This document shows positions 1 to 6,509 of a stretch of DNA of 19,977 nucleotides, in pieces. The first letter of the stretch is position 1, and each line of letters starts with the position of its first letter. Where the stretch lies: contig JBBRYN010000068.1 of NCBI GenBank assembly GCA_038237645.1, forward strand, positions 1 to 19,977. Reading direction: 5' to 3'. Both the position numbers and the translations under genes were made by a program. The DNA comes from QHCA01 sp038237645. GTDB taxonomy: Bacteria > Actinomycetota > Actinomycetes > Mycobacteriales > QHCA01. The notes beneath the pieces are model-generated. The model ran no database searches, was not told the DNA's origin, and was given only the letters and a program-made list of their open reading frames with translations.

Positions 1-2389
1 CGTGGTCCGGAGCCGCGAGCCGCGCGAGCACATCGGCGGCGGCCGTGCGCAGCCCCTCGGTCGCATCGGGGTCCACCGTCGCCCGGCGCAGCCGCCCGGC
101 CAGCGAGCGTACCGACAACAACCGGTCGGGCGCCGGGGCAGGCGCCGGGACGTCGAAGCCAAGCTCCTCGAGGAAACGTGACGGTCGCGGACCGGCGTCA
201 TCGGCCGACTGCACGGCGGTGACGAACAGATGACGCCGAGCCCGGCTGACAGCCACATAGAACAACCGCCGCTCGTCGACCAGCAGGGCAGCCGCAGGTA
301 GCGGCGGCTCGATGCCGTCTCGGCCGAACCGGTCGGCGCCGAGGAGTGACCCGCGCCGGCGGAGGTCGGGCCACTCCCCGTCCTGGACCCCCGCGACGAC
401 CACGAGATCCCACTCCAAGCCCTTGGCGCGGTGCGCGGTGAGCAGGCGCACGCCCTCCACGGCCAGCGTGCCCGCAGGAGGTCCCGCCCGGCCCGCCGGC
501 GGGATCTCCTGCGCGTCGAGTTCGGTCAACAGCAAGCCGACTCCGGTTTGCGGCCGGCTCTCCTCGAAGCGGCCCACGGCGTCGAACAGGGCGACAACAG
601 CGTCGAGGTCGCGGTCGGCGGCACGCCCGGCCTGGCCGCCGGCCCGAGCCGCCGCGGCAAGTCGAGTGGGCCGGCCGCTACGCACCCAGACCTCCCAGAG
701 TGCGAGCTCCGCCGACCGGTGCTGACGCAGCGCATCGCGGGCCGCGTCGATCAGCGTGACCAGCCGGCGGGCACCGGACGTGGCGTCGGCGGCCAGGCCG
801 GCCAACCGCAGCGGCTGGCGAACCGCCTGCGCGATCAGGTCGACAGCAGGAGCGGGATAAGCTTGGGCCGGCTGAGGATCCGCCCCCCGGCGGTCCGCCG
901 CGGCTGCCCGCTCGACAGTCCGCAGTGCCCTGCCCAACCGCCGGATCTGGGCCGGCCCCGCCCCGACAAGCGGCGACCCGAGCAGCTCCAGCACGTTCGC
1001 CGGACTGAGCGAGGCGATGTCGTCGGCGCCGCGCAACAGCAGTAGCAACGGGGCGACCGCCGGATCGCGCGCAATCGGCAACTCGTCGCCGGCAACGGCC
1101 ACCGGCACCCCGGCGGCCACCAGTGCCCGCCGCAGCACCGGTATCGAGCGGACCCCGGAGCGGACCAGGACCGCCATCTGCGACCAGGCCAGCGCCGGCT
1201 GGGTCATCTCCGGCCGGCCCGCCGGCGGGCCGGGCTCCAACTGGCCCAGGTGTGCCCGGCGGAGCAGATCGGCGATTGCGACCGCCTCGTCGGCGATCGT
1301 GCCGAACACCGCGACCCGGACCGTGCCGTCGGTGGTCTCGGACGCGGCCTCGATCGCACGGTGGCCGCGCAGCGTGACCACCGGCAGCCCCGGCGCAGGC
1401 AGGCCCTGCGCCACCGAACGGGAGGCGGCCAACAGCGTCGGCCCGGCCCGCCGTGAGACGCCGAGGGTAAGCACCGGCGCCGGCGCACCGCGGCCCGGAA
1501 ACCGGCTGGGAAAGTCGAGCAGGCACGATACGTCCGCGCCGCGGAATCGGTAGATCGACTGGTCGGGGTCGCCCACCACGACCAGGTCCCGGCCGTCCCC
1601 GGCCAGCAACTGCAGCATGCGCTCCTGCGCGGGGTCAGTGTCCTGGTACTCGTCCACGAAGTAGGCGCGATAGCGGTCGCGCACCGCCGCCAGCACGGCC
1701 AGGTCGGTCTCCAGCAGCCGCAGCGCCTCGGCGACCAACTCGGCATAGTCGATCTCCCGGCCACGCAGCACCTGGGAGTATTCGTCGAAGAAGTCGGCGG
1801 CGGCCCGCCAATCGTCGCGCCCCTCACGCCGGGCGAGCACCCGCAGGTCGTCGGGACCGAGTGCCCGCTCCCGCAGGCGGTCGAGGAGGTCGGCAAGCTC
1901 CTCGGCGAATCCTCGGGTGGTCAGGCACGGCAGCAGATCGGCCGGCCACCGTGTGCTGCCCTGCCCGGCCGCGTCACCGGCCAGCAGGTCGCGGATGCGG
2001 ACCAGGCGCTCCGGGCCGGACAGCAGCCGCGGGACGCCGTCGCCGTAGACGCCCACCAGGGCCGAGCAGAAGGCGTGGAAGGTGTAGGCGGCCGGCTCCG
2101 ACAACGTGCGGCCCAGCCGGCCGGCGATCCGCTCCCGCAACTCGTCGGCGGCCTTGCGGCTAAACGTCAGCACCAGGACCTGCTCCGGCGACAGCCCCCG
2201 CCCGACCCGGTCGGCCACCGCCTCCACGAGCGTGGTGGTCTTGCCGGTGCCCGGCCCGGCGAGGACGAGCAAGGGCCCGCCCGGGTGATCCACGACAGCC
2301 TGCTGGCGCGTGTCGAGCACCGGCACCGCGACCGGCTCGTGGCAGGCCGGCACCAGGCGATAGGGCACGACGGCCGCGGCGGAGCTCAC
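1..2389 (-). CDS. adnA: AdnA-like UvrD-family ATP-dependent DNA helicase-nuclease subunit (3' end outside window)
   Basis: This is a superfamily 1A helicase, probably the AdnA subunit of the AdnAB helicase-nuclease that resects double-strand ends in actinobacteria. About 796 codons are visible; the C-terminus lies beyond the left edge. The protein begins at a GTG (VSSAAAVVPYRL). Visible motifs are: Q motif LDTRQQAVV (about 26-34), Walker A AGPGTGKT (44-51), TFSRKAADELRERI (75-88), Walker B VDEYQDTD (about 245-252), motif III GDPDQSIYRFRG (273-284), LLTAHRAKGLEWD (around 650) and DERRLFYVAVSRAR (around 708). All motor residues look intact. AdnA proteins are about 1,050 residues with a RecB-like nuclease domain at the C-terminus; that part is not visible. 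The AdnA assignment over AdnB or plain UvrD/PcrA rests on the neighbouring alkyltransferase-like gene and remembered mycobacterial synteny. The helicase family itself is certain. Confidence 0.88.
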   Translation of the reverse strand, partial: MSSAAAVVPYRLVPACHEPVAVPVLDTRQQAVVDHPGGPLLVLAGPGTGKTTTLVEAVADRVGRGLSPEQVLVLTFSRKAADELRERIAGRLGRTLSEPAAYTFHAFCSALVGVYGDGVPRLLSGPERLVRIRDLLAGDAAGQGSTRWPADLLPCLTTRGFAEELADLLDRLRERALGPDDLRVLARREGRDDWRAAADFFDEYSQVLRGREIDYAELVAEALRLLETDLAVLAAVRDRYRAYFVDEYQDTDPAQERMLQLLAGDGRDLVVVGDPDQSIYRFRGADVSCLLDFPSRFPGRGAPAPVLTLGVSRRAGPTLLAASRSVAQGLPAPGLPVVTLRGHRAIEAASETTDGTVRVAVFGTIADEAVAIADLLRRAHLGQLEPGPPAGRPEMTQPALAWSQMAVLVRSGVRSIPVLRRALVAAGVPVAVAGDELPIARDPAVAPLLLLLRGADDIASLSPANVLELLGSPLVGAGPAQIRRLGRALRTVERAAAADRRGADPQPAQAYPAPAVDLIAQAVRQPLRLAGLAADATSGARRLVTLIDAARDALRQHRSAELALWEVWVRSGRPTRLAAAARAGGQAGRAADRDLDAVVALFDAVGRFEESRPQTGVGLLLTELDAQEIPPAGRAGPPAGTLAVEGVRLLTAHRAKGLEWDLVVVAGVQDGEWPDLRRRGSLLGADRFGRDGIEPPLPAAALLVDERRLFYVAVSRARRHLFVTAVQSADDAGPRPSRFLEELGFDVPAPAPAPDRLLSVRSLAGRLRRATVDPDATEGLRTAAADVLARLAAPDH

Positions 2390-2394
2390 AAGGC

Positions 2395-2410
2395 CGCATG
2401 CAAGCATGCG
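2395..2410. promoter_or_regulatory. 16-bp palindrome upstream of the AdnA-like gene
   Basis: The sequence CGCATGCAAGCATGCG has two perfect 7-bp arms around a central AA. It lies in the 31-bp gap between the alkyltransferase-like stop and the helicase GTG, with its near edge five bases upstream of that start. A TTGACT -35-like hexamer on the minus strand (2424-2419) overlaps the upstream stop codon. It could be an operator or a hairpin affecting translation. No SOS box consensus is present. The role is inferred. Confidence 0.35.
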
Positions 2411-2420
2411 GGTACGACAG

Positions 2421-2720
2421 TCAACGGCCGTCCCAGCGGCCATGCAACAGGTCGACCCGCCCTCCGCGCAACGGCACGCCTTCGGCCCGCAGCCGCCGGG
2501 TCGCCTCAGCCTCGTGCCCCGGCGGCAGTCGCCCGTCGCCGTAGACCACCCGGTGCCATGGCACCTCGCCGCCGTGCCGGGCCATCACCGCACCGACTGC
2601 GCGCGGCGCGCGGACGCCGACGTACTCCGCGACGTCGCCGTACGTCATGACCGACCCGGCCGGAATGCGATCGACGGCGTCGAGCACCCGCCGGCCGAAG
2701 TCGGTTAGCTCGGCGGGCAC
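2421..2720 (-). CDS. Alkyltransferase-like protein (ATL), Trp-type MGMT homologue
   Basis: This 99-residue protein matches the DNA-binding domain of O6-alkylguanine-DNA alkyltransferases: helix-turn-helix residues around SVMTYGDVAEYVG (23-35), the arginine-finger region RAVGAVMARH (40-49) and the active-site segment PWHRVV (54-59). In true MGMT this segment is PCHRV with a nucleophilic Cys. Here Trp replaces it, the hallmark of ATL proteins such as S. pombe Atl1. ATLs bind O6-alkylguanine without repairing it and, in studied cases, pass the lesion to nucleotide excision repair. The length is typical of stand-alone ATLs. The start is a GTG. It is co-directional with and 31 bp upstream of the AdnA-like helicase, so co-transcription is plausible. 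Confidence 0.93.
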   Translation of the reverse strand: MPAELTDFGRRVLDAVDRIPAGSVMTYGDVAEYVGVRAPRAVGAVMARHGGEVPWHRVVYGDGRLPPGHEAEATRRLRAEGVPLRGGRVDLLHGRWDGR

Positions 2721-2869
2721 CCCGCAAACGTTAGACCAGGGCGACGTGGCACCCGCGGCGACGGCGTGGGCTCGGCTGGCAGCGAGTCGGCAGGCCGAGG
2801 CCCGCCGAGGTCAAGCAGGCAGAACCTCGCCGGCACGGCGGCGGGTCCGCGCCCGCTCGTCGGTGCCGA

Positions 2870-3217
2870 TCATGTTGCACCGGGATGTGGTTGCTCGATC
2901 AGCGCTTCGGCACGAGCCCAGACGTCTGCGGCGTCGAACCGGTCGGCGCGCCAATGATCGGAGGAGGGTGAGGTGCGCTCTCGCCAGCTGCGGACGATCT
3001 CGGCGTGAACGGGCCAGCGGACGAAGCGCCAGACGTCGCCGTGATGTTCCCACACCGTGACCGACCCGGAGCGCAACTCGGCAGGCTTGGTCCACAGCCA
3101 AAGTCCTACCGCTCCCTGCATGACCGGCCAGGTCTGCCGGAGTTGTATGCCGGCCTGAATGATGAGGCGGAGGCCTTCGGTCGAGGTGGCGAGGAAGTCG
3201 GTCACGCTCACGCTCAC
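2870..3217 (-). CDS. Small hypothetical protein, possible dimeric alpha-beta barrel (monooxygenase-like)
   Basis: This protein of up to 115 residues has no motif I can name firmly. The central part (GLWLWTKPAELRSGSVTVWE, then FVRWPVHAEIVRSWR) has the strand-strand-helix pattern and the W/F/H-rich spacing of antibiotic-biosynthesis-monooxygenase-like ferredoxin-fold proteins; that is a tentative fold guess. Three in-frame GTG codons cluster at the start (3217, 3211, 3205). An AGGTGAG ribosome-binding sequence is best placed for the 3205 GTG. The frame stays open upstream to about 3408 but contains no usable start codon. It is divergent from the MarR gene, with a TTGACA hexamer and paired CATATG boxes between them, so it is the likely MarR target. 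Confidence 0.7.
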   Translation of the reverse strand: MSVSVTDFLATSTEGLRLIIQAGIQLRQTWPVMQGAVGLWLWTKPAELRSGSVTVWEHHGDVWRFVRWPVHAEIVRSWRERTSPSSDHWRADRFDAADVWARAEALIEQPHPGAT

Positions 3218-3370
3218 CTGGCCGGTGACGTCCTGCCGGGGCCCAGGTGCCCATGGGGTGCGTACGATGCCGGCTGCGACCGGGGGCTCGTGGCTTATGA
3301 CTGAGTTCCGGGATTGTTTCGCGGCCGGACGACCGTAAGGCGGGCTTTGCCTCCGGGCGAGCTTATCGTA

Positions 3371-3408
3371 GACATTAGCATATGATCGGCTCGTGCATAT
3401 GGTCTGTC
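3371..3408. promoter_or_regulatory. Imperfect inverted repeat with paired CATATG boxes; probable MarR operator and leftward promoter
   Basis: Two CATATG hexamers (3379-3384 and 3396-3401, 17 bp centre to centre) are flanked by GACA at 3371-3374 and TGTC at 3405-3408, forming an imperfect dyad. A minus-strand TTGACA (3409-3404) is followed 17 bp later by GATCAT, a plausible -10 for the leftward gene. The hexamers sit in its spacer and -10 region, where a bound MarR dimer would block RNA polymerase. The assignment is by position and symmetry only. Confidence 0.5.
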
Positions 3409-3414
3409 AAGGTG

Positions 3415-3420
3415 TACCTT
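3415..3420 (+). promoter_or_regulatory. Candidate -10 (TACCTT) for the MarR gene
   Basis: TACCTT ends seven bases before the GTG at 3428, so transcription would begin at or next to the start codon. There is no Shine-Dalgarno sequence, consistent with a leaderless mRNA. No clear -35 was found. Confidence 0.35.
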
Positions 3421-3427
3421 CGAGCCC

Positions 3428-3865
3428 GTGGCGCATCCGGACGAGGAACGTCGGGATCTCGCCGCGATGCTCCATCCCCTGCTGCGATCCCTCGTCGCTG
3501 CCGAGCTGCCGGTGCTCGCGGCGCACGGGATCTCCATGTGGGGCTACATCGTGCTGAGCGCGCTCGACGACAGCCCGGTGCGCACGCAGGCGGCGCTCGC
3601 CGCAGCGATAGGCGCCGACAAGACGCGCATCATCGGCACGCTCGACGAGCTTCAGCAATCCGAGTTGATCTCGAGGGTGCCGGACCCCGCTGATCGTCGC
3701 ATGCGGTTGCTGTCGTGCACCGACAACGGTCGCAGAGTGCACAGATCGGTACGAGCCGACATCCAGGCGAGCGAGGACCGTCTGCTCGCCCTGCTGCCGC
3801 CGGCCGACCGGCGCGGATTCCTGCGGGCGGTGCGGGCGCTGTCGGCACTGTCATCAGTGCCCTGA
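3428..3865 (+). CDS. MarR-family winged helix transcriptional regulator
   Basis: This 145-residue protein has the MarR layout: an N-terminal dimerisation helix (1-30), a recognition region AALAAAIGADKTRIIGTLDEL (about 58-78), the wing with the conserved DxRxxR-type segment DPADRRMRLLS (about 86-96), and C-terminal helices for dimerisation. MarR proteins usually act as ligand- or oxidant-responsive repressors of adjacent genes. It is divergent from the small alpha-beta-barrel-like gene and probably controls that gene and itself through the dyad at 3371-3408. The gene starts with GTG and looks leaderless. The TGA stop lies inside the following hairpin. The ligand cannot be deduced. Confidence 0.92.
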   Translation: MAHPDEERRDLAAMLHPLLRSLVAAELPVLAAHGISMWGYIVLSALDDSPVRTQAALAAAIGADKTRIIGTLDELQQSELISRVPDPADRRMRLLSCTDNGRRVHRSVRADIQASEDRLLALLPPADRRGFLRAVRALSALSSVP

Positions 3866-3894
3866 GCGATTCTGGACAGGATCGCTCAGGGCAC
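3857..3894 (+). terminator. Perfect 14-bp stem-loop terminator overlapping the MarR stop codon
   Basis: GTGCCCTGAGCGAT (3857-3870) is perfectly complementary to ATCGCTCAGGGCAC (3881-3894), with a 10-base loop. The MarR stop TGA (3863-3865) lies in the left arm. No U-tract follows, which is common for actinobacterial terminators. Confidence 0.7.
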
Positions 3895-4139
3895 AGTGGG
3901 CGTCTCCCTTGGCGTTGGCGACCCGGGGGGTTGACCGACGCGGCGTGATCGACGCGGCCTCGTCCTGGGCAGCGAACGCTGGCCCTACGTGGGAGGTGGT
4001 CGACTCTGCGCAAACCGCGAAACATGCCCGTGCGGACCACTCATGCGAGAAGGAGACAGCCGTGGGAGGTCGTGTCGAACAAGGGCGTCGCTGAACACCC
4101 AGCTCCCCGCCCACAACGCAGACACCTCGGAGGAGTGGG
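3895..4139. other. Gene-poor segment, no recognisable feature
   Basis: About 245 bases lie between the MarR terminator and the dehydrogenase remnant. Short open frames exist (for example 3909-4094), but none shows a recognisable family pattern or a convincing ribosome-binding site. The composition is slightly less GC-rich than its surroundings. It may be debris from rearrangement; I see no transposase motif or terminal repeats. Confidence 0.4.
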
Positions 4140-4571
4140 ATGAAGATGTACGGACTCGACAAGCAGGGGCGATCGTCGTCGGCGAGACCAGCGGAGTCGG
4201 TGCCGCGATCGCCGAGGGACTCGCCGATCAGTGCGCGACCGTCGTTGCCGCCGGACGCCGCCAGGACGCCGGTCAACGGACGCAGAAAGCCTCGGCGGTG
4301 ACTCGGAGTTCGTGCGGACCGACGTCGCGGTCGAGGCCGACGTGGCGACGCTGGTAGCGGGGGGTGGTCGACCGATTCGGACGCATCGACGTCATGGGCA
4401 ACTCGGCCGGCGATGGCGGCGCGGACGAGTCCAGCACCGCCATGGACCTCGATCGCCGCCTGGACAGGGTTGGGCTACGCCGCGGCCAAGGCCGCCGTCA
4501 TCCAGGCCACGCGGTGCGCGGCGGTCGAAGCATGGCCGCGAGCTGATCACCCGCCCGTCAACATGTGTTGA
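4140..4571 (+). pseudogene. Decayed short-chain dehydrogenase/reductase (SDR)
   Basis: Pieces of one SDR appear in order but in different frames. A start ATG at 4140 follows an intact GGAGGAG (MKMYGLDKQG). The nucleotide-binding segment AIVVGETSGVGAAIAEGLAD lies in a second frame. ESLGGDSEFVRTDVAVEADV is in a third. DRFGRIDVMGNSAGDGG (the NNAG region) returns to the second frame. Finally SIAAWTGLGYAAAKAAVIQ (the catalytic YxxxK) is in the start frame. That makes three frameshifts. About 70-80 codons between the NNAG region and the YxxxK segment, including the catalytic Ser, are deleted. The sequence after CAAVE does not match SDR C-termini and ends at TGA 4569-4571 inside a hairpin. Intact SDRs are about 250 residues; about 140 codons remain. 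It cannot encode an active enzyme. Confidence 0.88.
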
Positions 4572-4575
4572 CGGG
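4554..4575. terminator. Perfect palindromic terminator between convergent units
   Basis: CCCGTCAACA (4554-4563) and TGTTGACGGG (4566-4575) are perfect complements around a central TG. It sits at the 3' end of the SDR remnant and six bases beyond the HxlR stop, so it can serve both strands. The remnant's last stop codon is in the right arm. An operator role cannot be excluded. Confidence 0.65.
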
Positions 4576-4580
4576 CTTGC

Positions 4581-5072
4581 TCAGCTGACCAGGGATGGCA
4601 GGAGCATCGTCCCCGGTGCGGTGCGCCCGCCCGGCCCAGGCACCACGCTGACGGTGTCGGCGTCGATCGGCTCGCCGCACGCCGAGCAGCACAGTGTCGG
4701 GGTGATGACCCGACCGCACGCCTCGTGGCGGATTCGCAGCGGAGGGCCGCCCTCGGGAGTGGCCCATCGGTCGCCCCATGCGGTGAGCGCGAGCAGGACC
4801 GGCACGAGTTCCCGGCCTGCCTCACTCAACAGGTAGCGATGACGCACCGGTCGCTGCTGGTAGGGCTCGGTGATCACCACGCCGCCCGCGACCAGCGTGG
4901 CGAGCCGGTCGGCGAGCAGGTTGCGAGAGATACCGAGGTCGGTGACGAGTTGATCGAAACGGTCGAGTCCGAGGTACAGGTCGCGCAGAATCATCGGCGA
5001 CCACCAGTCGCCGATGACGTCCAGGGATCGGGCCAGCGAACAGTGCATCCTCGCGAAACTCGTCTGGCGCAT
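4581..5072 (-). CDS. HxlR-family winged helix regulator with C-terminal zinc-ribbon-like tail
   Basis: This 163-residue protein has an HxlR/DUF24 domain: CSLARSLDVIGDWWSPMILR (11-30) with the family's near-N-terminal Cys11, then LVTDLGISRNLLADRLATLV (42-61) as recognition region and the wing EPYQQRPVRHRYLLSEAGREL (about 69-89). The C-terminal part HEACGRVITPTLCCSACGEP holds four Cys plus His in a zinc-ribbon-like spacing, which is seen in a subset of actinobacterial HxlR proteins. HxlR regulators often sense electrophiles or redox signals and act as dimers. It is divergent from the NTF2-like gene and apparently leaderless. The likely target is that gene and itself. Confidence 0.92.
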   Translation of the reverse strand: MRQTSFARMHCSLARSLDVIGDWWSPMILRDLYLGLDRFDQLVTDLGISRNLLADRLATLVAGGVVITEPYQQRPVRHRYLLSEAGRELVPVLLALTAWGDRWATPEGGPPLRIRHEACGRVITPTLCCSACGEPIDADTVSVVPGPGGRTAPGTMLLPSLVS

Positions 5073-5077
5073 ACCCT

Positions 5078-5096
5078 ATCGTAGTGCATTGCAGTA
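5078..5096 (-). promoter_or_regulatory. Leaderless HxlR promoter (-10 TACGAT) overlapping a 15-bp near-palindrome
   Basis: On the minus strand TACGAT (5083-5078) lies five bases before the HxlR ATG, placing the transcript start at the ATG. TAGTGCA (5082-5088) and TGCAGTA (5090-5096) form a dyad around one T with a single mismatched pair. The dyad overlaps the upstream edge of the -10, a good place for an autoregulatory operator in the 78-bp divergent gap. Confidence 0.5.
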
Positions 5097-5150
5097 TTGA
5101 ACTCACTGGCCTATGTTGGGCGAGGGGTCTACCTTCACCGGGAGGTCGGG

Positions 5151-5618
5151 ATGTATCACCACTTCGTGGCCGGCAAGGTCAGGCACGCCTTCGCCCAGAT
5201 CAGCGCCGGCGACTACGAGGCGATGATCGCCGGTATGGCTCCCACGTTCCGCTATCGCTTCTACGGCGAGCACGCGCTTTCCGGCGAACGGCACACCCAC
5301 GATGCCCTGCGACGCTGGTGGCAGCGCAACTTCCGGCTGATGCGTGAGCCCGTGTTCGAGGTGCAGGAGGTCATCGTGTCGGGGTGGCCGTGGCGGACCA
5401 CCGTGGCGACCGTTGTCGAGGTGCACGCGCAGGTGCCCGGCGCCGGTGCGTACGACAACGTGTTCATGCAGTTCATGAAGCTGCGGTGGGGAAGGATCGC
5501 CGACGTCCGCACCCTTGAGGACACCGCCCGCCTCGTCCGAACGCTGGATGCCGCGGCGGCTGCCGGCATCGCCGAGGCCCACGCCGCACCGATCACCGAC
5601 GGCCCCGCCACGGGCTAG
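5151..5618 (+). CDS. NTF2/SnoaL-like family protein
   Basis: This 155-residue protein follows the NTF2-like cone fold. An N-terminal helix (VRHAFAQISAGDYEAMIAGM) is followed by FRYRFYGEHALSGERHTHDA, then the helix LRRWWQRNFRLM, and then beta strands (FEVQEVIVSGWPWRTTVATV, NVFMQFMKLRWGRIADVRTL). Such proteins include ketosteroid-isomerase-like enzymes, small hydrolases and ligand-binding domains; no specific catalytic set is identifiable. The ATG at 5151 is preferred because GGAGG lies five bases upstream; a TTG at 5097 would extend the frame but lacks a ribosome-binding site. It is divergent from the HxlR regulator, its likely controller. Confidence 0.85.
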   Translation: MYHHFVAGKVRHAFAQISAGDYEAMIAGMAPTFRYRFYGEHALSGERHTHDALRRWWQRNFRLMREPVFEVQEVIVSGWPWRTTVATVVEVHAQVPGAGAYDNVFMQFMKLRWGRIADVRTLEDTARLVRTLDAAAAAGIAEAHAAPITDGPATG

Positions 5619-5648
5619 GCAACCCGCTGCCCCTGATCCTGGAGTCGC

Positions 5649-5662
5649 CGACGGCGCCGTCG
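5649..5662. terminator. Possible bidirectional terminator (14-bp palindrome)
   Basis: CGACGGCGCCGTCG is a perfect self-complementary palindrome in the 116-bp gap between the convergent NTF2-like and flavodoxin-like genes. It lacks a loop and a U-tract, so the call rests on symmetry and position. Nothing else was recognised in the gap. Confidence 0.3.
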
Positions 5663-5734
5663 ACCAACTCCCGGGCGACCGGCCTATCCGATGTAGCCAC
5701 TCGCGCCGCCGGTGCGGGCGCACATGCGAATCGG

Positions 5735-6391
5735 CTACCCGTTGTGGGCCGGGTGCTCGCTCTCCTCGTCGAAGGTGTTGCCCTCCGCGGGAATCGGAGT
5801 GGCCGCAAGGATTCTGGCCAGGTGCACCGTGTTGTGCGCCATCCAGCGGGTGGTGCGCTGGGTGTACGGATGCTGGTCGCCGCCGGCCTCGAGGTAAGAG
5901 GGGCCGGGCCCGGCATCGCCCACCCAGTAGGTGTCCGCGTTGGGCGGGATCGCCAGGCCGAGGTGGCTGAGGTTGAACAGCGTCGTCGCCGCGCAGTCGT
6001 GGGCGCCGTCCTCGTTGCCGGTCACCACCACGCCACCCACCTTGTTGTAGAGCGGGTATTGACCGACGTCATTGCACTCGGTGTAGGTCCCGTCGAGCCG
6101 TTCGATCACCAGCTGCGCGACGGAGGAGCGGACGCCGAACCAGATCGGCATCCCGATCACCAGGATGTCGCAGGCCTTCACCTTGGCCAGGATGAGCGGC
6201 CACTCATCGCCGTCTCCTTCGTCGGAGCTCACACCGAAGCGGACGTCATGGTCGACGACCCGGAGGAGGTCGCTCACGACGCCCAGCCTGTCGTACCAAT
6301 CGACCACATTGCGCATCAGCGCCTCGGTGTTGGAGACCGCGGGGCTTTTCTTCAGGGTGCAGTTCAGCAACAGGGCGCGCAGGGCAGGCAT
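5735..6391 (-). CDS. Flavodoxin-fold NAD(P)H-dependent oxidoreductase
   Basis: This 218-residue protein resembles FMN-dependent NAD(P)H reductases of the flavodoxin fold. LRALLLNCTLKKSPAVSNTE (4-23) is the first strand and FMN phosphate-binding loop. DILVIGMPIWFGVRSS is the strand and loop that contact the flavin ring. GGVVVTGNEDGAHDCAATTL is the third flavin-binding segment. The final part (NTVHLARILAATPIPAEGNT) is a terminal helix. Members reduce quinones, azo or nitro compounds, or supply reduced flavin; the substrate is unknown. The ATG at 6391 is chosen over an upstream in-frame start because the protein aligns from MPALRALLLN and a -10 hexamer lies just upstream. It is convergent with the NTF2-like gene and lies downstream of moeZ. 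Confidence 0.88.
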   Translation of the reverse strand: MPALRALLLNCTLKKSPAVSNTEALMRNVVDWYDRLGVVSDLLRVVDHDVRFGVSSDEGDGDEWPLILAKVKACDILVIGMPIWFGVRSSVAQLVIERLDGTYTECNDVGQYPLYNKVGGVVVTGNEDGAHDCAATTLFNLSHLGLAIPPNADTYWVGDAGPGPSYLEAGGDQHPYTQRTTRWMAHNTVHLARILAATPIPAEGNTFDEESEHPAHNG

Positions 6392-6398
6392 GACACTG

Positions 6399-6404
6399 AC
6401 GCTA
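6399..6404 (-). promoter_or_regulatory. Candidate -10 (TAGCGT) for the flavodoxin-like gene
   Basis: On the minus strand TAGCGT lies seven bases before the ATG at 6391, implying a leaderless transcript. A weak TGGAAC -35 lies 18 bp further upstream. There is no Shine-Dalgarno sequence. This suggests transcription independent of moeZ. Confidence 0.35.
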
Positions 6405-6509
6405 CCCGCCGCAGACGCCGATGTTCCATCTCCTGCTGCGGTCAGCGGCCAGGACTTCCGCACCGACGTTCGCAGGCTGGCCGAGGAACACGGTCCGAAG
6501 CCGGTTGGC

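Noticed and set aside
678..1526. Long open frame of 282 codons on the minus strand
   Set aside because: It is an out-of-phase shadow of the helicase gene: low-complexity Arg/Gly/Ala content with no motif, while the adjacent frame carries all UvrD motifs.
3895..4139. Possible insertion-sequence remnant after the MarR hairpin
   Set aside because: I found no transposase motif, terminal inverted repeats or target duplication; a genome-wide copy search would be needed.
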